From the NCBI GenBank assembly GCA_025355385.1, contig JANXZS010000074.1:1-48673 (forward strand): a DNA stretch of 48,673 bases. The letters run 5' to 3'. Positions 34,104 to 42,533 of the stretch are shown in pieces. Positions within the stretch are counted from its first letter, which is position 1. Each line of letters starts with the position of its first letter. Source of the stretch: Acidobacteriaceae bacterium. GTDB taxonomy: Bacteria; Acidobacteriota; Terriglobia; Terriglobales; Acidobacteriaceae. The notes beneath the pieces are model-generated. The model was not told where the DNA came from. It did no database searches and saw only the letters and a program-made list of their open reading frames with translations. The position numbers and the translations under genes are program-made.

Positions 34104-34861
34104 AAGCGATGATTCTGGCTGCCGGTCTCGGCACGCGATTGCGACCCCTCACCGATAATCTACCGAAAGCGCTGGTGGAAGTGGCTGGAAGAACTCTTTT
34201 GGAGATCACGCTCTCTCGCTTACGCACTTGCGGAGTACGCGAAGTGATCATCAATGTACATCACTTTGGCGACTTAATTATCGAGTATCTGAAAAGGAAC
34301 GACGACTTCGGCATGCGTATCGAAATCTCCCGTGAGGACGTCTTGCTGGATACTGGCGGAGGCCTGAAAAGAGCCGCCTATTTCTTTGTTGAGAATACAA
34401 GCGATGTGGATCAGCCATTCATTTTGCACAATGTCGATGTGATCAGCACCATTGATCTACCACTCATGGTGCAGTTTCACTCCGAAAATAGTGCTCTGGC
34501 TACGCTGGCAGTGCAGGATCGTGTCACCGACCGGTATCTGCTCTTTGATGAGCAATCCCAGCTCTGTGGCCGGCAATCAGGGCACGATGTCGCGACTGAG
34601 ATTGTTAGACCTGCCCACCAGGTTCAGCTGCGGGCGTTCTCTGGAATTCACGTCATTTCACCGCGTCTTTTTGCGATGACGGGAGCGGGTATCTTCTCCA
34701 TCATTACGTCTTACCTGCATCTGGCTGCCGAGGGACAGAGAATCCTTGCTTTTAACGCCGATGATTATTACTGGCGTGATCTCGGCAGGCCCCATAGTGT
34801 AATGCAAGCTTCTCAGGATTTCAAGCAAGTAGCTGCACTGCAAAAGACATTATGCGTTTAA
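34100..34861 (+). CDS. sugar-1-phosphate nucleotidyltransferase (MurU-like)
   Basis: Transfers a nucleotide to a sugar 1-phosphate. It has 253 residues and the signature start MILAAGLGTRLRPLTDNLPKAL, with LHNVDVIS as the metal-binding aspartate region. The next-door kinase with AmgK fold suggests MurNAc-1-P or GlcNAc-1-P as substrate, giving UDP-MurNAc or a related sugar and bypassing de novo synthesis. By sequence alone a mannose-1-P guanylyltransferase is also possible. The start is fixed by the conserved N terminus and the ATGA overlap with the kinase gene; the longer frame from 33983 lies inside that gene. Confidence 0.85.
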   Translation: MKAMILAAGLGTRLRPLTDNLPKALVEVAGRTLLEITLSRLRTCGVREVIINVHHFGDLIIEYLKRNDDFGMRIEISREDVLLDTGGGLKRAAYFFVENTSDVDQPFILHNVDVISTIDLPLMVQFHSENSALATLAVQDRVTDRYLLFDEQSQLCGRQSGHDVATEIVRPAHQVQLRAFSGIHVISPRLFAMTGAGIFSIITSYLHLAAEGQRILAFNADDYYWRDLGRPHSVMQASQDFKQVAALQKTLCV

Positions 34862-34975
34862 GGGGAGAAAGACTGATCAGCTTGTTGGGCTGACCAAATG
34901 GCGTTTCTGGAATTGCTCAAGCTCACGAACGGCACCGCTTTTCTTTTATGTCCTAAAGGTTCGTTTTGACACCTT

Positions 34976-36826
34976 ATGATTGCTGACTCAATACGGCATA
35001 AGTACGAAGGGCGGCGCTACCCGTCGATTGGCCAGCTAGCGGGGGTCGCCCTGATGCTGGGTCTTCTCTCAGGCGCGGCATCGCTAATCAATGCGCGCAG
35101 CTGGGGTCTGGGCGGAGTCACGATACTGTGGCCGTCCAACGGGCTTCTGCTGGGGGTGCTGCTATGCGCGCCCCGCCGGCATTGGCCCGCATACCTAGCG
35201 GTCGCTCTTGGAGTCGATTTCGAGATCAATCGTGCATTGTCTTGTTCCGTTTTGACCTCTGTTTACCTGGGCGCCTGCAACATGCTCGAGGTTGTTATCG
35301 CAGCGATCCCGCTTTATGCGATGATCGCTCCCAATCCCGACCTGACTCAGCGCAGGCAGCTTATCAATTTTTTGTTCTATGGAGTAATGCTGGCGCCCGC
35401 CATCGCTTCGATGGCGTCAAGCTTTGAGTCAGCACGAGCGTTTTCGATGCCATTATTCCACTCCTTCCAAGTATGGTTTACCGCCGACGCACTTGGCATC
35501 GCCACCATAACTCCTCTCTATCTTGCATTCAGACAACGAGAGTTTTTGAACCGTAGTTGGCCGGAAGTAGGAGGGCTCTTTGGATTGCTGGGCGTCACCA
35601 CGGTTTTTGTCTTCTGGCAAAGTCAATTTCCTTTTCTTTTCCTTGTATTAGTTTCCCTGCTACTGCTGGGTGTGCGTCTCCGGCTTGCGGGATCGGCGCT
35701 CGGGCTGCTGGTGGTGTCCAACATTGGCGGCTTTTTGACAACAATGGGACACGGTCCGGTGGCGCTCGTCCTGCATGCCTCCCTTTCGACGCGCGAATTA
35801 GTTTTCCAATTTTTCATAGCCACCTCAATGTTGGTGCTCTACATCGTCGAAGTGGTTATTGCCGAGCGAGAACATCTGGATAGAAACCTGCAAGCGAGCG
35901 AGGCTCGCTTTCGTCTACTGGCTGAAGTCTCACGGGACATCATCGTGCTTGCGGATATTGCTGGTGAGCGCCGCTACGTGTCACCTGCCGTTACCGAAAC
36001 ACTAGGTTGGGATCCTGAAGAGCTGGTTGGAGGCAACCATCGCCAACTCATCCACCCCGATGACGAGGCCAAATTTACGAGTCTTCTGGCGGAGTGCCGA
36101 GCGGGTGGGCCATCCACAGTTGTCCCCTATCGGTGCAGAAAGAAGGACGGGACTTACCTGTGGCTGGAATCTAATTTGCGACTCTATCACGACTCGGCAA
36201 CCGGTGAGCCCATTGGTTTTGTAAACATTGAACGCGATATCTCGCATCGCAAGGCCGCCGAGGAAGAGCTGACAAAGGCCTTCCACCTGGCTGAGAACCT
36301 CGCGGGCGTTGACGGACTTACGGGTATTGCCAACCGCCGACGTCTGGACGAAACCATGGAATTTGAATGGCGGCGCGCCATCCGTGATCGCGAATATATC
36401 TCACTGCTGCTGATCGACGTGGACCACTTCAAGCGTTACAACGATATCTACGGCCATATATCGGGAGACAATTGTCTCCGCCAGGTCGCGGAGACAGCGC
36501 TGAAGGCGGTGCACCGCCCTGCGGATCTTTTGGGGCGCTATGGGGGTGAAGAGTTTGTGGTTGTTCTACCGAACACCGATAGCAGGGGCGCGAATGAAAT
36601 TGCTGAGCACATTCGGGATGCGGTGGAACAGCTGCGCGCACCCCATGAAGGTAATCCACATGCTGTTATCACGGTGAGCATTGGCTGTGCTACCCGGATA
36701 CCGGAGCGGGACTCCAGCTATAGCTCACTTCTACAAGCCGCTGATAGTGCCCTGTACCAGGCCAAGTCTGCCGGGCGCAATCGTATTGAAGCCGCCAGCC
36801 TTCAGTCGGTTGAAAAAAGCCAGTAA
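34976..36826 (+). CDS. MASE1-PAS-GGDEF membrane diguanylate cyclase
   Basis: Makes c-di-GMP from two GTP. It has 616 residues. A MASE1-type sensor of about eight membrane segments (about 20-295, with LWPSNGLLLG) is followed by a PAS domain (about 308-425) and a GGDEF domain (about 445-605). The active loop is RYGGEEF (521-527), intact. RPAD at 514-517, five residues before it, is a complete inhibitory I-site, so product feedback is expected. No EAL or HD-GYP domain follows. No clear ribosome site precedes ATG 34976. The gene stands alone, 115 bp after the recycling operon. Confidence 0.93.
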   Translation: MIADSIRHKYEGRRYPSIGQLAGVALMLGLLSGAASLINARSWGLGGVTILWPSNGLLLGVLLCAPRRHWPAYLAVALGVDFEINRALSCSVLTSVYLGACNMLEVVIAAIPLYAMIAPNPDLTQRRQLINFLFYGVMLAPAIASMASSFESARAFSMPLFHSFQVWFTADALGIATITPLYLAFRQREFLNRSWPEVGGLFGLLGVTTVFVFWQSQFPFLFLVLVSLLLLGVRLRLAGSALGLLVVSNIGGFLTTMGHGPVALVLHASLSTRELVFQFFIATSMLVLYIVEVVIAEREHLDRNLQASEARFRLLAEVSRDIIVLADIAGERRYVSPAVTETLGWDPEELVGGNHRQLIHPDDEAKFTSLLAECRAGGPSTVVPYRCRKKDGTYLWLESNLRLYHDSATGEPIGFVNIERDISHRKAAEEELTKAFHLAENLAGVDGLTGIANRRRLDETMEFEWRRAIRDREYISLLLIDVDHFKRYNDIYGHISGDNCLRQVAETALKAVHRPADLLGRYGGEEFVVVLPNTDSRGANEIAEHIRDAVEQLRAPHEGNPHAVITVSIGCATRIPERDSSYSSLLQAADSALYQAKSAGRNRIEAASLQSVEKSQ

Positions 36827-36875
36827 AGATCAGCCAGACAGACGATACTCACAACCGTGCTGCTGACCTACACTT

Positions 36876-36993
36876 TTAGAGCAGAAGCAGGGATAGTGTG
36901 ATGTATCCAGCGTCAGCGATGTAGGCATTTTCTTGATGAAAATGCCCGCGGAGATCTGTGGCTCCCCTTACGGTAACCCTGCTTCTGCTCTAG
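36876..36993. repeat. 118-bp palindromic element, copy 2
   Basis: Arms TAGAGCAGAAGCAGGG (36877-36892) and CCCTGCTTCTGCTCTA (36977-36992) pair perfectly over 16 bp. The inner hairpin GGCATTTTC-TTGAT-GAAAATGCC (36924-36946) is also perfect. Relative to copy 1, one arm pair has changed from C-G to A-T on both sides. It sits 50 bp after the GGDEF gene and 56 bp before the end of the convergent GH51 gene. Confidence 0.87.
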
Positions 36994-37048
36994 TCGATCG
37001 GAGCAGAAAACTGTGTAAGTCAGTAGCAGTACCCGGCGTTACTGGGAG

Positions 37049-38980
37049 TCATTTCACGGCCAATTCGAGCACTTGTATCGAGTAGGCCGGAATGACATGG
37101 TGGAAGTCGGCACCAGCAGTCTTGATGGAATTGTGGACAGGCACAATTCGCACTGGGTCGGAGATGGAGTTCGTTTCCTCGGTGGTATGGGCGCTCAAGC
37201 TTACGAGTTTAACTGTGGGGGTTACCTGTGTAGCACCTGTCAGCTTGACCTCAAGTGGCTGTGGTGACGAGGAACCATTGACCAGCTTCAGGAATAGCAG
37301 TCCCTTGGCCGCATCATGAGTTACGGAGTAGAAGAAGCGCGGTCCGCCGCCATTGAGCTTCGAGTCCACAACCTCCGTCCCTAGGTGGCTGCCAAACATC
37401 ACCTGGGCATAGTAACTGGGCGACCCATAACTATTCAGCGTATCGAAGCCGATAAGATCCGATTCCCATTGCATGCCTCCCGGGTTGACGTTGACCAGCA
37501 TTGGCGCATAGCTGGCCATCACGATGACATCACTGTTTCGCTCCATGCCAGTCATCCACGCCGCATCCCCAAGGGCAGAGCCAAAGTTGGGAGTAGGTGA
37601 GCCTTCGCGTGTAGCCCATTCCCCGACAAATATTTTGGGTCCGTTGCGATCAGTTTTGTCATAGTGGTGCACATCATCGAAGAACTCGACGGCTCGCTTA
37701 TAGTAGTGGTCGTCGATCACGTCGGGAGTTAGTCCCTTGACCGGGGTAGTTGCGATCAATTGCAGTTGGGGGTACTGCTTCTTGATGGCTTTGTAAAACT
37801 GAGCGTACCGCTCATCATAGCTATTAGACTTATCAAACCAGTCTTCATTCCCTATTTCTACATAGGTGAGAGGGAAGGGCTCAGGATGGCCGTTCTTGAT
37901 CCGGACGGCCCCCCATTTAGTGTTGGCGCTACCGGTTACATACTCGATTTCGTCGAGCGCATCCTGCACGTAGGGTTCCAGATCGGCACCCGGATTGACG
38001 TGCTCCTGCATCATTGAGTAACCGGCATACACGGCTAACACTGGCTGTACACGTAGGTCTTCGCACCACTCCATAAACTCAAGCAGGCCCATACCATCCG
38101 AGGAGTGGTACTTCCACGGACTGGGGTGGGTTGGACGGTCAACCAGAGAGCCGATCGTCTTCTTCCATTCGTACCGCTCAGAGATGTGGTCGCCCTCAAG
38201 ATAATTCCCGCCAGGCAGGCGCAGGAATGTGGGCTTCATGGCCACCATCTTTTCCATCAGGTCGATGCGATTGCCATTCTTCCGGTTGTGAAAGGTAGGA
38301 GGAAAGAGAGAGACGAGGTCGAACCAGATACTGCCTGGGTGTTGAACAGAAAGCAGCAGATGATTAGTGGAAGAAGTCGCAATCTCGCCAGTCTTGAGTA
38401 CGAAATCATATTTCTTCCATTCGGTAGTGAGCGCTGGCACCGTGGCAGAAGCAGCTACGGTGCCACTATCGTTGTTGATCAAGCTCACGGTAACGGGACC
38501 AACTGACGTGTTGTCGGCCTTGGCATAGAAGGATCCCTGGTAGGTTGTGCGTGCCCGTACGGGAAAGCCCCAGAAGCCGTCATTCTCGACACCAGCTGGA
38601 CTCTTGGCATCTGCCTTGCTGACATTAAGCTTCAGGCTTTTGCTGAGGGCGACACTTGGCCCGGTCGATTTGTCCAGTTCCATCGACGCCCGGGAGTCCC
38701 CCTTCTGGACGATTAGCCAATGCGGTGCCCCCATCCAGCTAGCTTCATTCAGAGTGCGATTGCTGACCAGCTCTCCGTAAAGTCCGCCATCGTAGGAGTA
38801 ATTAATTTCCTCCGTCATCAAGCCGTAAAGCATGGGGCTGACCTTGGCTGTGGGTTTGAGGACCTGAATTTCCAAAATAGCTGCGCTCTGGGGCGCGGGG
38901 GCCAGCTGAGCATAGAGCGCCATCGCAAGCGGCAAACATGCTAAAGCGGTAGATCGCGCAACGAGACGCAGCCAGAACAT
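37049..38980 (-). CDS. secreted alpha-L-arabinofuranosidase (GH51 type)
   Basis: Removes arabinofuranose side chains from plant polysaccharides. It has 643 residues: a signal peptide (about 1-24), a beta-sandwich carbohydrate-binding-like region (about 100-240), a TIM barrel, and a C-terminal beta domain. Acid/base Glu379 is in YVEIGNEDW and nucleophile Glu454 in IFVGEWAT; LRLPGGNYLEGDH lies at the barrel start as in GH51. The spacing of 75 residues between the two acids matches the plant-like subgroup rather than short bacterial enzymes. The start at 38980 has GGAGG about 9 nt upstream. A LacI-like operator precedes it. Confidence 0.88.
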   Translation of the reverse strand: MFWLRLVARSTALACLPLAMALYAQLAPAPQSAAILEIQVLKPTAKVSPMLYGLMTEEINYSYDGGLYGELVSNRTLNEASWMGAPHWLIVQKGDSRASMELDKSTGPSVALSKSLKLNVSKADAKSPAGVENDGFWGFPVRARTTYQGSFYAKADNTSVGPVTVSLINNDSGTVAASATVPALTTEWKKYDFVLKTGEIATSSTNHLLLSVQHPGSIWFDLVSLFPPTFHNRKNGNRIDLMEKMVAMKPTFLRLPGGNYLEGDHISERYEWKKTIGSLVDRPTHPSPWKYHSSDGMGLLEFMEWCEDLRVQPVLAVYAGYSMMQEHVNPGADLEPYVQDALDEIEYVTGSANTKWGAVRIKNGHPEPFPLTYVEIGNEDWFDKSNSYDERYAQFYKAIKKQYPQLQLIATTPVKGLTPDVIDDHYYKRAVEFFDDVHHYDKTDRNGPKIFVGEWATREGSPTPNFGSALGDAAWMTGMERNSDVIVMASYAPMLVNVNPGGMQWESDLIGFDTLNSYGSPSYYAQVMFGSHLGTEVVDSKLNGGGPRFFYSVTHDAAKGLLFLKLVNGSSSPQPLEVKLTGATQVTPTVKLVSLSAHTTEETNSISDPVRIVPVHNSIKTAGADFHHVIPAYSIQVLELAVK

Positions 38981-38996
38981 AGTGTCAATCCTCCGA

Positions 38997-39023
38997 GGGA
39001 AACGTTTTCCGGCTGCAATTGTA
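38997..39023 (-). promoter_or_regulatory. putative LacI-type operator and -10 of the arabinofuranosidase gene
   Basis: GGGAAAC|GTTTTCC (38997-39010) is a near-perfect palindrome around a central CG, as in LacI-family operators. On the minus strand TACAAT at 39023-39018 could be the -10, putting the start near 39011, directly in front of the palindrome. A bound repressor would block transcription. No good -35 was found. Confidence 0.45.
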
Positions 39024-39202
39024 TAGGAAAGACCAAGAAACTCACCCGGAAAGAAAGCAATCATGGCAGCCTGGCGTCGCTAAGTGAGATGCTGCGATTG
39101 AAGCAGTAGCGGCGGCGAGTCCCTGGCGCGGGATGTATTCGAGCAATTCAACTGCTCGTTTATCCTGCGCAGATCAGCGAAGCACGGCGCGCAAAAACAA
39201 GG

Positions 39203-39224
39203 CTGCCGGCCCTTCAGCGGGCAG
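39203..39224 (-). terminator. hairpin with T runs on both sides
   Basis: CTGCCGGC and GCGGGCAG (7 of 8 paired) around loop CCTTCA. On the minus strand it is followed by CCTTGTTTTTGCG, about 80 nt after the stop of the gene at 39303-40451. The plus side also has TTTTATT. A plausible terminator of moderate strength. Confidence 0.4.
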
Positions 39225-39302
39225 TCGTTTTATTCGTCTAGGTAGATGCGACTCAATAGATCGTCCCAGGCGTTTTTGGTTCTCCGCCAGTCATCCCGCA
39301 TT

Positions 39303-40451
39303 TCAGCGCAACTGGTAATTCCTGTATTCCATGTCGAACAGAGTGCGGCGCGTGGAGTATTTCACGTAGGAATCCCCGTTGGGAACGACTTCCGTCAAAA
39401 TGACGCTCTTTACCGGGACTACATACTGCTTGCCGCCAATATTCACTCGACTGTAATCGACCCGAATGTCTTCCTGGTGCACGAAGTCTGTGGGCTTCAG
39501 GTCGGCTTGTGTAATCAGGCGAACTATAGTTCCCGTCTCCGGATCAATGAATAGTTGTCCGTGATAACCCGGTTTCGCTAAAAAAGGCTTGAAGGTTGTT
39601 ACGGTCCCATGGGCAGCGCTCATGCCACCCATGTTCCCGACGGGGATAGCGCTACCCACATTCTCTTTGACCGGGAAGCAGCAGTAGTCAACCCTATACT
39701 GCGATTGCTTTTTGTCGACGGCGAATGCGAAGACCGCAATCTGCTTATCATCGATGGATTCCCAACGCAGCCACGAGATCTGCCCCTTGCCGGCATCCAT
39801 CAGAATCATGCCCAGGACGGGCCCGGAGCCACCCTGCGAAATCTGTCCATTCTGGCTGGCCGGGTCAAGGCCTTTCACCTTCGCTGGTGGCAATTCCACT
39901 CCACCTTCGCTTTGTACCGGCGATGTGTGCTCCCCGAGAATGCGCAGATACTGATTGATCGGGTTAAGTTCGGGAGAGCCGTTCGCAAAATTGCTCGAGG
40001 TACCTGAATTGGTCTGGATGTATTCAATGCCATTCTGATAGCGGGTGGTCACCTTCTCCGCGGATAATTTCGGCAGTGTCGCGAACTGGTGCGTGGCATA
40101 GTCTACTGCACGCGCGATAATCGCTGACTGAGCGGCCTTGTCTGGGACCGGGACCGCGGGCAGATCACTGGGAGGGGAAGGAAGCAACGAACTGTCCGCG
40201 GCCAAAATCCTGATTTGGGTGATAGTGAGTGGGCCCGGGTCATACCGCGTCAAGCCGTTGATCGCGGCGGTAGTTAGTTGTTCAGTCAAATGCAGATCTT
40301 TGAGGCTTACAGCAGTGGCTTCATCGGTCCGGGCCAACTTGTGCTGATCCGCTAGAAGTTCATCGAGTTGTTTCACCGTAGTTTTGGTCGCTGCCATCGA
40401 AGGCAGCCAGATGAACAGAACAATTGCTATGAGAACGATAAGCCTGCGCAT
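39303..40451 (-). CDS. secreted protein of unknown function
   Basis: I do not recognise a named family. The 382-residue product has a Sec signal peptide (MRRLIVLIAIVLFIWLPSMA), a helical segment with LDELLADQHKL (about 28-55), and then mostly beta-strand-like sequence. The C-terminal part (DPETGTIVRLITQADLKP, then DYSRVNIGGKQYVVPV) resembles the strands of LolA/RseB-like lipid-binding folds; this is only an impression. Similar exported proteins are common in acidobacteria. It is a single gene, followed by a possible terminator. Confidence 0.7.
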   Translation of the reverse strand: MRRLIVLIAIVLFIWLPSMAATKTTVKQLDELLADQHKLARTDEATAVSLKDLHLTEQLTTAAINGLTRYDPGPLTITQIRILAADSSLLPSPPSDLPAVPVPDKAAQSAIIARAVDYATHQFATLPKLSAEKVTTRYQNGIEYIQTNSGTSSNFANGSPELNPINQYLRILGEHTSPVQSEGGVELPPAKVKGLDPASQNGQISQGGSGPVLGMILMDAGKGQISWLRWESIDDKQIAVFAFAVDKKQSQYRVDYCCFPVKENVGSAIPVGNMGGMSAAHGTVTTFKPFLAKPGYHGQLFIDPETGTIVRLITQADLKPTDFVHQEDIRVDYSRVNIGGKQYVVPVKSVILTEVVPNGDSYVKYSTRRTLFDMEYRNYQLR

Positions 40452-40849
40452 TAAGTATTCTTTCCCCTGGGCCCGGAGTCGCAGAAAAATGAAATTCTCG
40501 TCAGTCCAGATTCGGTGGAAGTATACAGCGGATGTCAGGTAAAGGGTTTTAACCAGGGATCGAGTTTCAGCGTCAACTGAACAACCACCAGGTCCGCCCG
40601 TTCATCCGGCGAAAGACTTTTATGGTCCCATGCCCTTCGGGTGTGTGTGTTTCTTTGGAGGGTCAAATCGCGCGTGAACCTGGCCAACCCCCGCCATTGT
40701 GGTCGACCTCAAAGCTGCCCTTAAAAGTAATCGCGTGACTTCACTTTGTTCATGTTCCGAGCCCCGGTTGCGTTGTTTGCAGAGGGACGAAAAGGATTAA
40801 AACATTGCTATCAAAAATGTGATGTACGGATTAGCAAGGGAGCAGAGAA
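40452..40849. other. gap upstream of the secreted unknown gene
   Basis: A 398-bp gap between two minus-strand genes. Apart from a purine-rich stretch (AGGGGA) before the ATG at 40451, I see no promoter, hairpin, repeat or gene remnant. Confidence 0.4.
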
Positions 40850-41716
40850 TCAGTCGAGAGCCTCTGCTATGCAGATCTGTCTTTGCGAGCCGAGGCGCTC
40901 GATCGAGAGCTCCACCGCATCGCCCGCTTTGAGGTATTGCGGAGGTTTCATGCCCAGTCCTACCCCGGGTGGCGTGCCAGTCGAGATCAGGTCGCCCGCC
41001 TCAAGCGTCATAAACTGCGAGATGTAATGAACCAGCGTGTAGACATTAAAGATCATGGTGCTGGTATTTCCGCTTTGACGCATTTCTCCATTGACCGACA
41101 GCGACATCGCGAGAGAATGCACGTCAGGAATTTCATTGGGGGTGACAAGTGTGGGACCCAGCGGATTAAAAGTGTCGCAGCTTTTTCCTTTGGTCCACTG
41201 GCCTCCCCGCTCAAGTTGAAACTCACGTTCCGAGACATCGTGCGATAGGCAGTATCCCGCGATATAGCTTGGGGCCTCGGCGGGACTGCTTAAGTATCTT
41301 GCGTCCTTTCCTATGACCACTCCCAGCTCCACCTCCCAATCTGTCTTGGTGCTGCGGCGCGGGATAAGCAGGCTGTCATAAGGGCCGACGACAGTATTAG
41401 CGGCCTTCATGAAGAGGATGGGTTCCTTGGGGATGGGCATCCCTGACTCCGCTGCATGGTCGGAGTAATTCAGGCCGACACAGATAACCTTGCCGGGCCT
41501 GGCGACGGGAGCACCGTGACGCACGCTTTCGTCCACGACGCCAAGCTCAGATGTATCGCAGTGCACGAGTAGGTCGGCAAGCGAGGCCAGCCCTCCGCGA
41601 CGGAAGAATGCCGGATTCCAATCTTCGAAATGGCGGGAGAGATCGACCCGTCTGCCGTCCTTAGCAAGCAAGCCCGGGCGCTCCTCATTCACATTTCCAA
41701 ATCGGATCAGCTTCAT
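40850..41716 (-). CDS. fumarylacetoacetate hydrolase family protein (2,4-diketo-3-deoxy-L-fuconate hydrolase-like)
   Basis: Cleaves or hydrates a beta-diketo acid. It has 288 residues: an N-terminal small domain and a C-terminal FAH fold. Metal ligands are Glu128 and Glu130 (WEVELG) and Asp160 (SHDVSERE). The segment LISTGTPPGVGLGMKPPQYLKAGD, followed by ELSIERLGSQ, is typical of the sugar-acid branch that includes diketo-deoxy-fuconate and -rhamnonate hydrolases. Ureidoglycolate lyase-like or aromatic meta-cleavage enzymes are alternatives. AAGGAG lies before ATG 41716. No dehydrogenase or dehydratase of the fucose pathway is adjacent. Confidence 0.82.
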   Translation of the reverse strand: MKLIRFGNVNEERPGLLAKDGRRVDLSRHFEDWNPAFFRRGGLASLADLLVHCDTSELGVVDESVRHGAPVARPGKVICVGLNYSDHAAESGMPIPKEPILFMKAANTVVGPYDSLLIPRRSTKTDWEVELGVVIGKDARYLSSPAEAPSYIAGYCLSHDVSEREFQLERGGQWTKGKSCDTFNPLGPTLVTPNEIPDVHSLAMSLSVNGEMRQSGNTSTMIFNVYTLVHYISQFMTLEAGDLISTGTPPGVGLGMKPPQYLKAGDAVELSIERLGSQRQICIAEALD

Positions 41717-42065
41717 ACCAACTCCTTATCGAGGGATAGTACAGTGTGACAGGTGCCCCGGATATTCTCCAGTCATCCTGACGGCGCACCTGAACTTGTA
41801 GCTTGCGGCCCATGATCTGGTTGAAGGGAATTACGTCAGGAATGTCCTGCAAGCTTCGTGGCGACTGCTAAGGCAGAATCTTAGTATTCACGACTGTAGC
41901 ATTTTGCCGAAAGTCGCGGAGTGCGGGTCTTCTTGACGGAACAGCCGCGCCGGGCTCTACCACTTTCGGACATCTTAGGTAGGAATTGCTCCACAAAGTG
42001 GAAATGCTCTAGATTGGGGACAGCAACGTCCCAGAAAATCGAATCATGCGCTGCAAAGGAGTCCT
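41717..42065. other. divergent gap between FAH-family and GlcG/HbpS genes
   Basis: A 349-bp divergent gap. For the right gene there is TTGCTC, 18 nt, TAGATT near 41989-42018 as a weak promoter, and AAAGGAG before its ATG. For the left gene there is AAGGAG before its ATG and TACTAT as a possible -10. Nothing else stands out. Confidence 0.35.
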
Positions 42066-42461
42066 ATGCCCAACTTGAACGACGCGAAGAGAATTATTGC
42101 GGCTGCTGAAAAGAAAGCAGCGGAAATCGGCCAGCCCATGAATATAGCTGTAGCGGACGAGGGTGGAAATCTCATTGCGCATGTGCGGATGGATGGGGCC
42201 TGGCTAGGCAGCATCGACATCTCGATCAAGAAAGCCTTCACCTCGAGGGCGTTTGACATATCGACACGAGATCTTGCCACACACAGCCAATCGGGCGATC
42301 AATTCTTCGGGATCCACGCCTCAAATGGCGGGCGCGTCATGATTTTTGCTGGCGGTATTCCGCTAAAAAGGGATGGCAAGGTGGTTGGCGCAATTGGGGT
42401 CAGCGGAGGCTCGGGCGAGCAGGATCACGCGGTTGCAGAGGCGGGTGCCGCAGCGTTTTAG
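42066..42461 (+). CDS. GlcG/HbpS family protein
   Basis: A 131-residue single-domain protein of the GlcG/HbpS (DUF336) family: AVADEGGNLIAHVRMDGA, IDISIKKAFTSRAF, and the C-terminal GGIPLKRDGKVVGAIGVSGGSGEQD. The family binds haem or cobalamin in some members (HbpS) and is found next to glycolate or diol degradation genes in others. There is no signal peptide, so it is cytoplasmic. AAAGGAG upstream of ATG 42066 supports the start. It precedes the TPR gene by 72 bp; a functional link is not evident. Confidence 0.87.
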   Translation: MPNLNDAKRIIAAAEKKAAEIGQPMNIAVADEGGNLIAHVRMDGAWLGSIDISIKKAFTSRAFDISTRDLATHSQSGDQFFGIHASNGGRVMIFAGGIPLKRDGKVVGAIGVSGGSGEQDHAVAEAGAAAF

Positions 42462-42533
42462 TGTTCTAGCCGAATGGGGCCGAGCAGGCCGCGATCTTTC
42501 ATCGGGAATGGTTTGACAGGGTGAATTCAAGCG

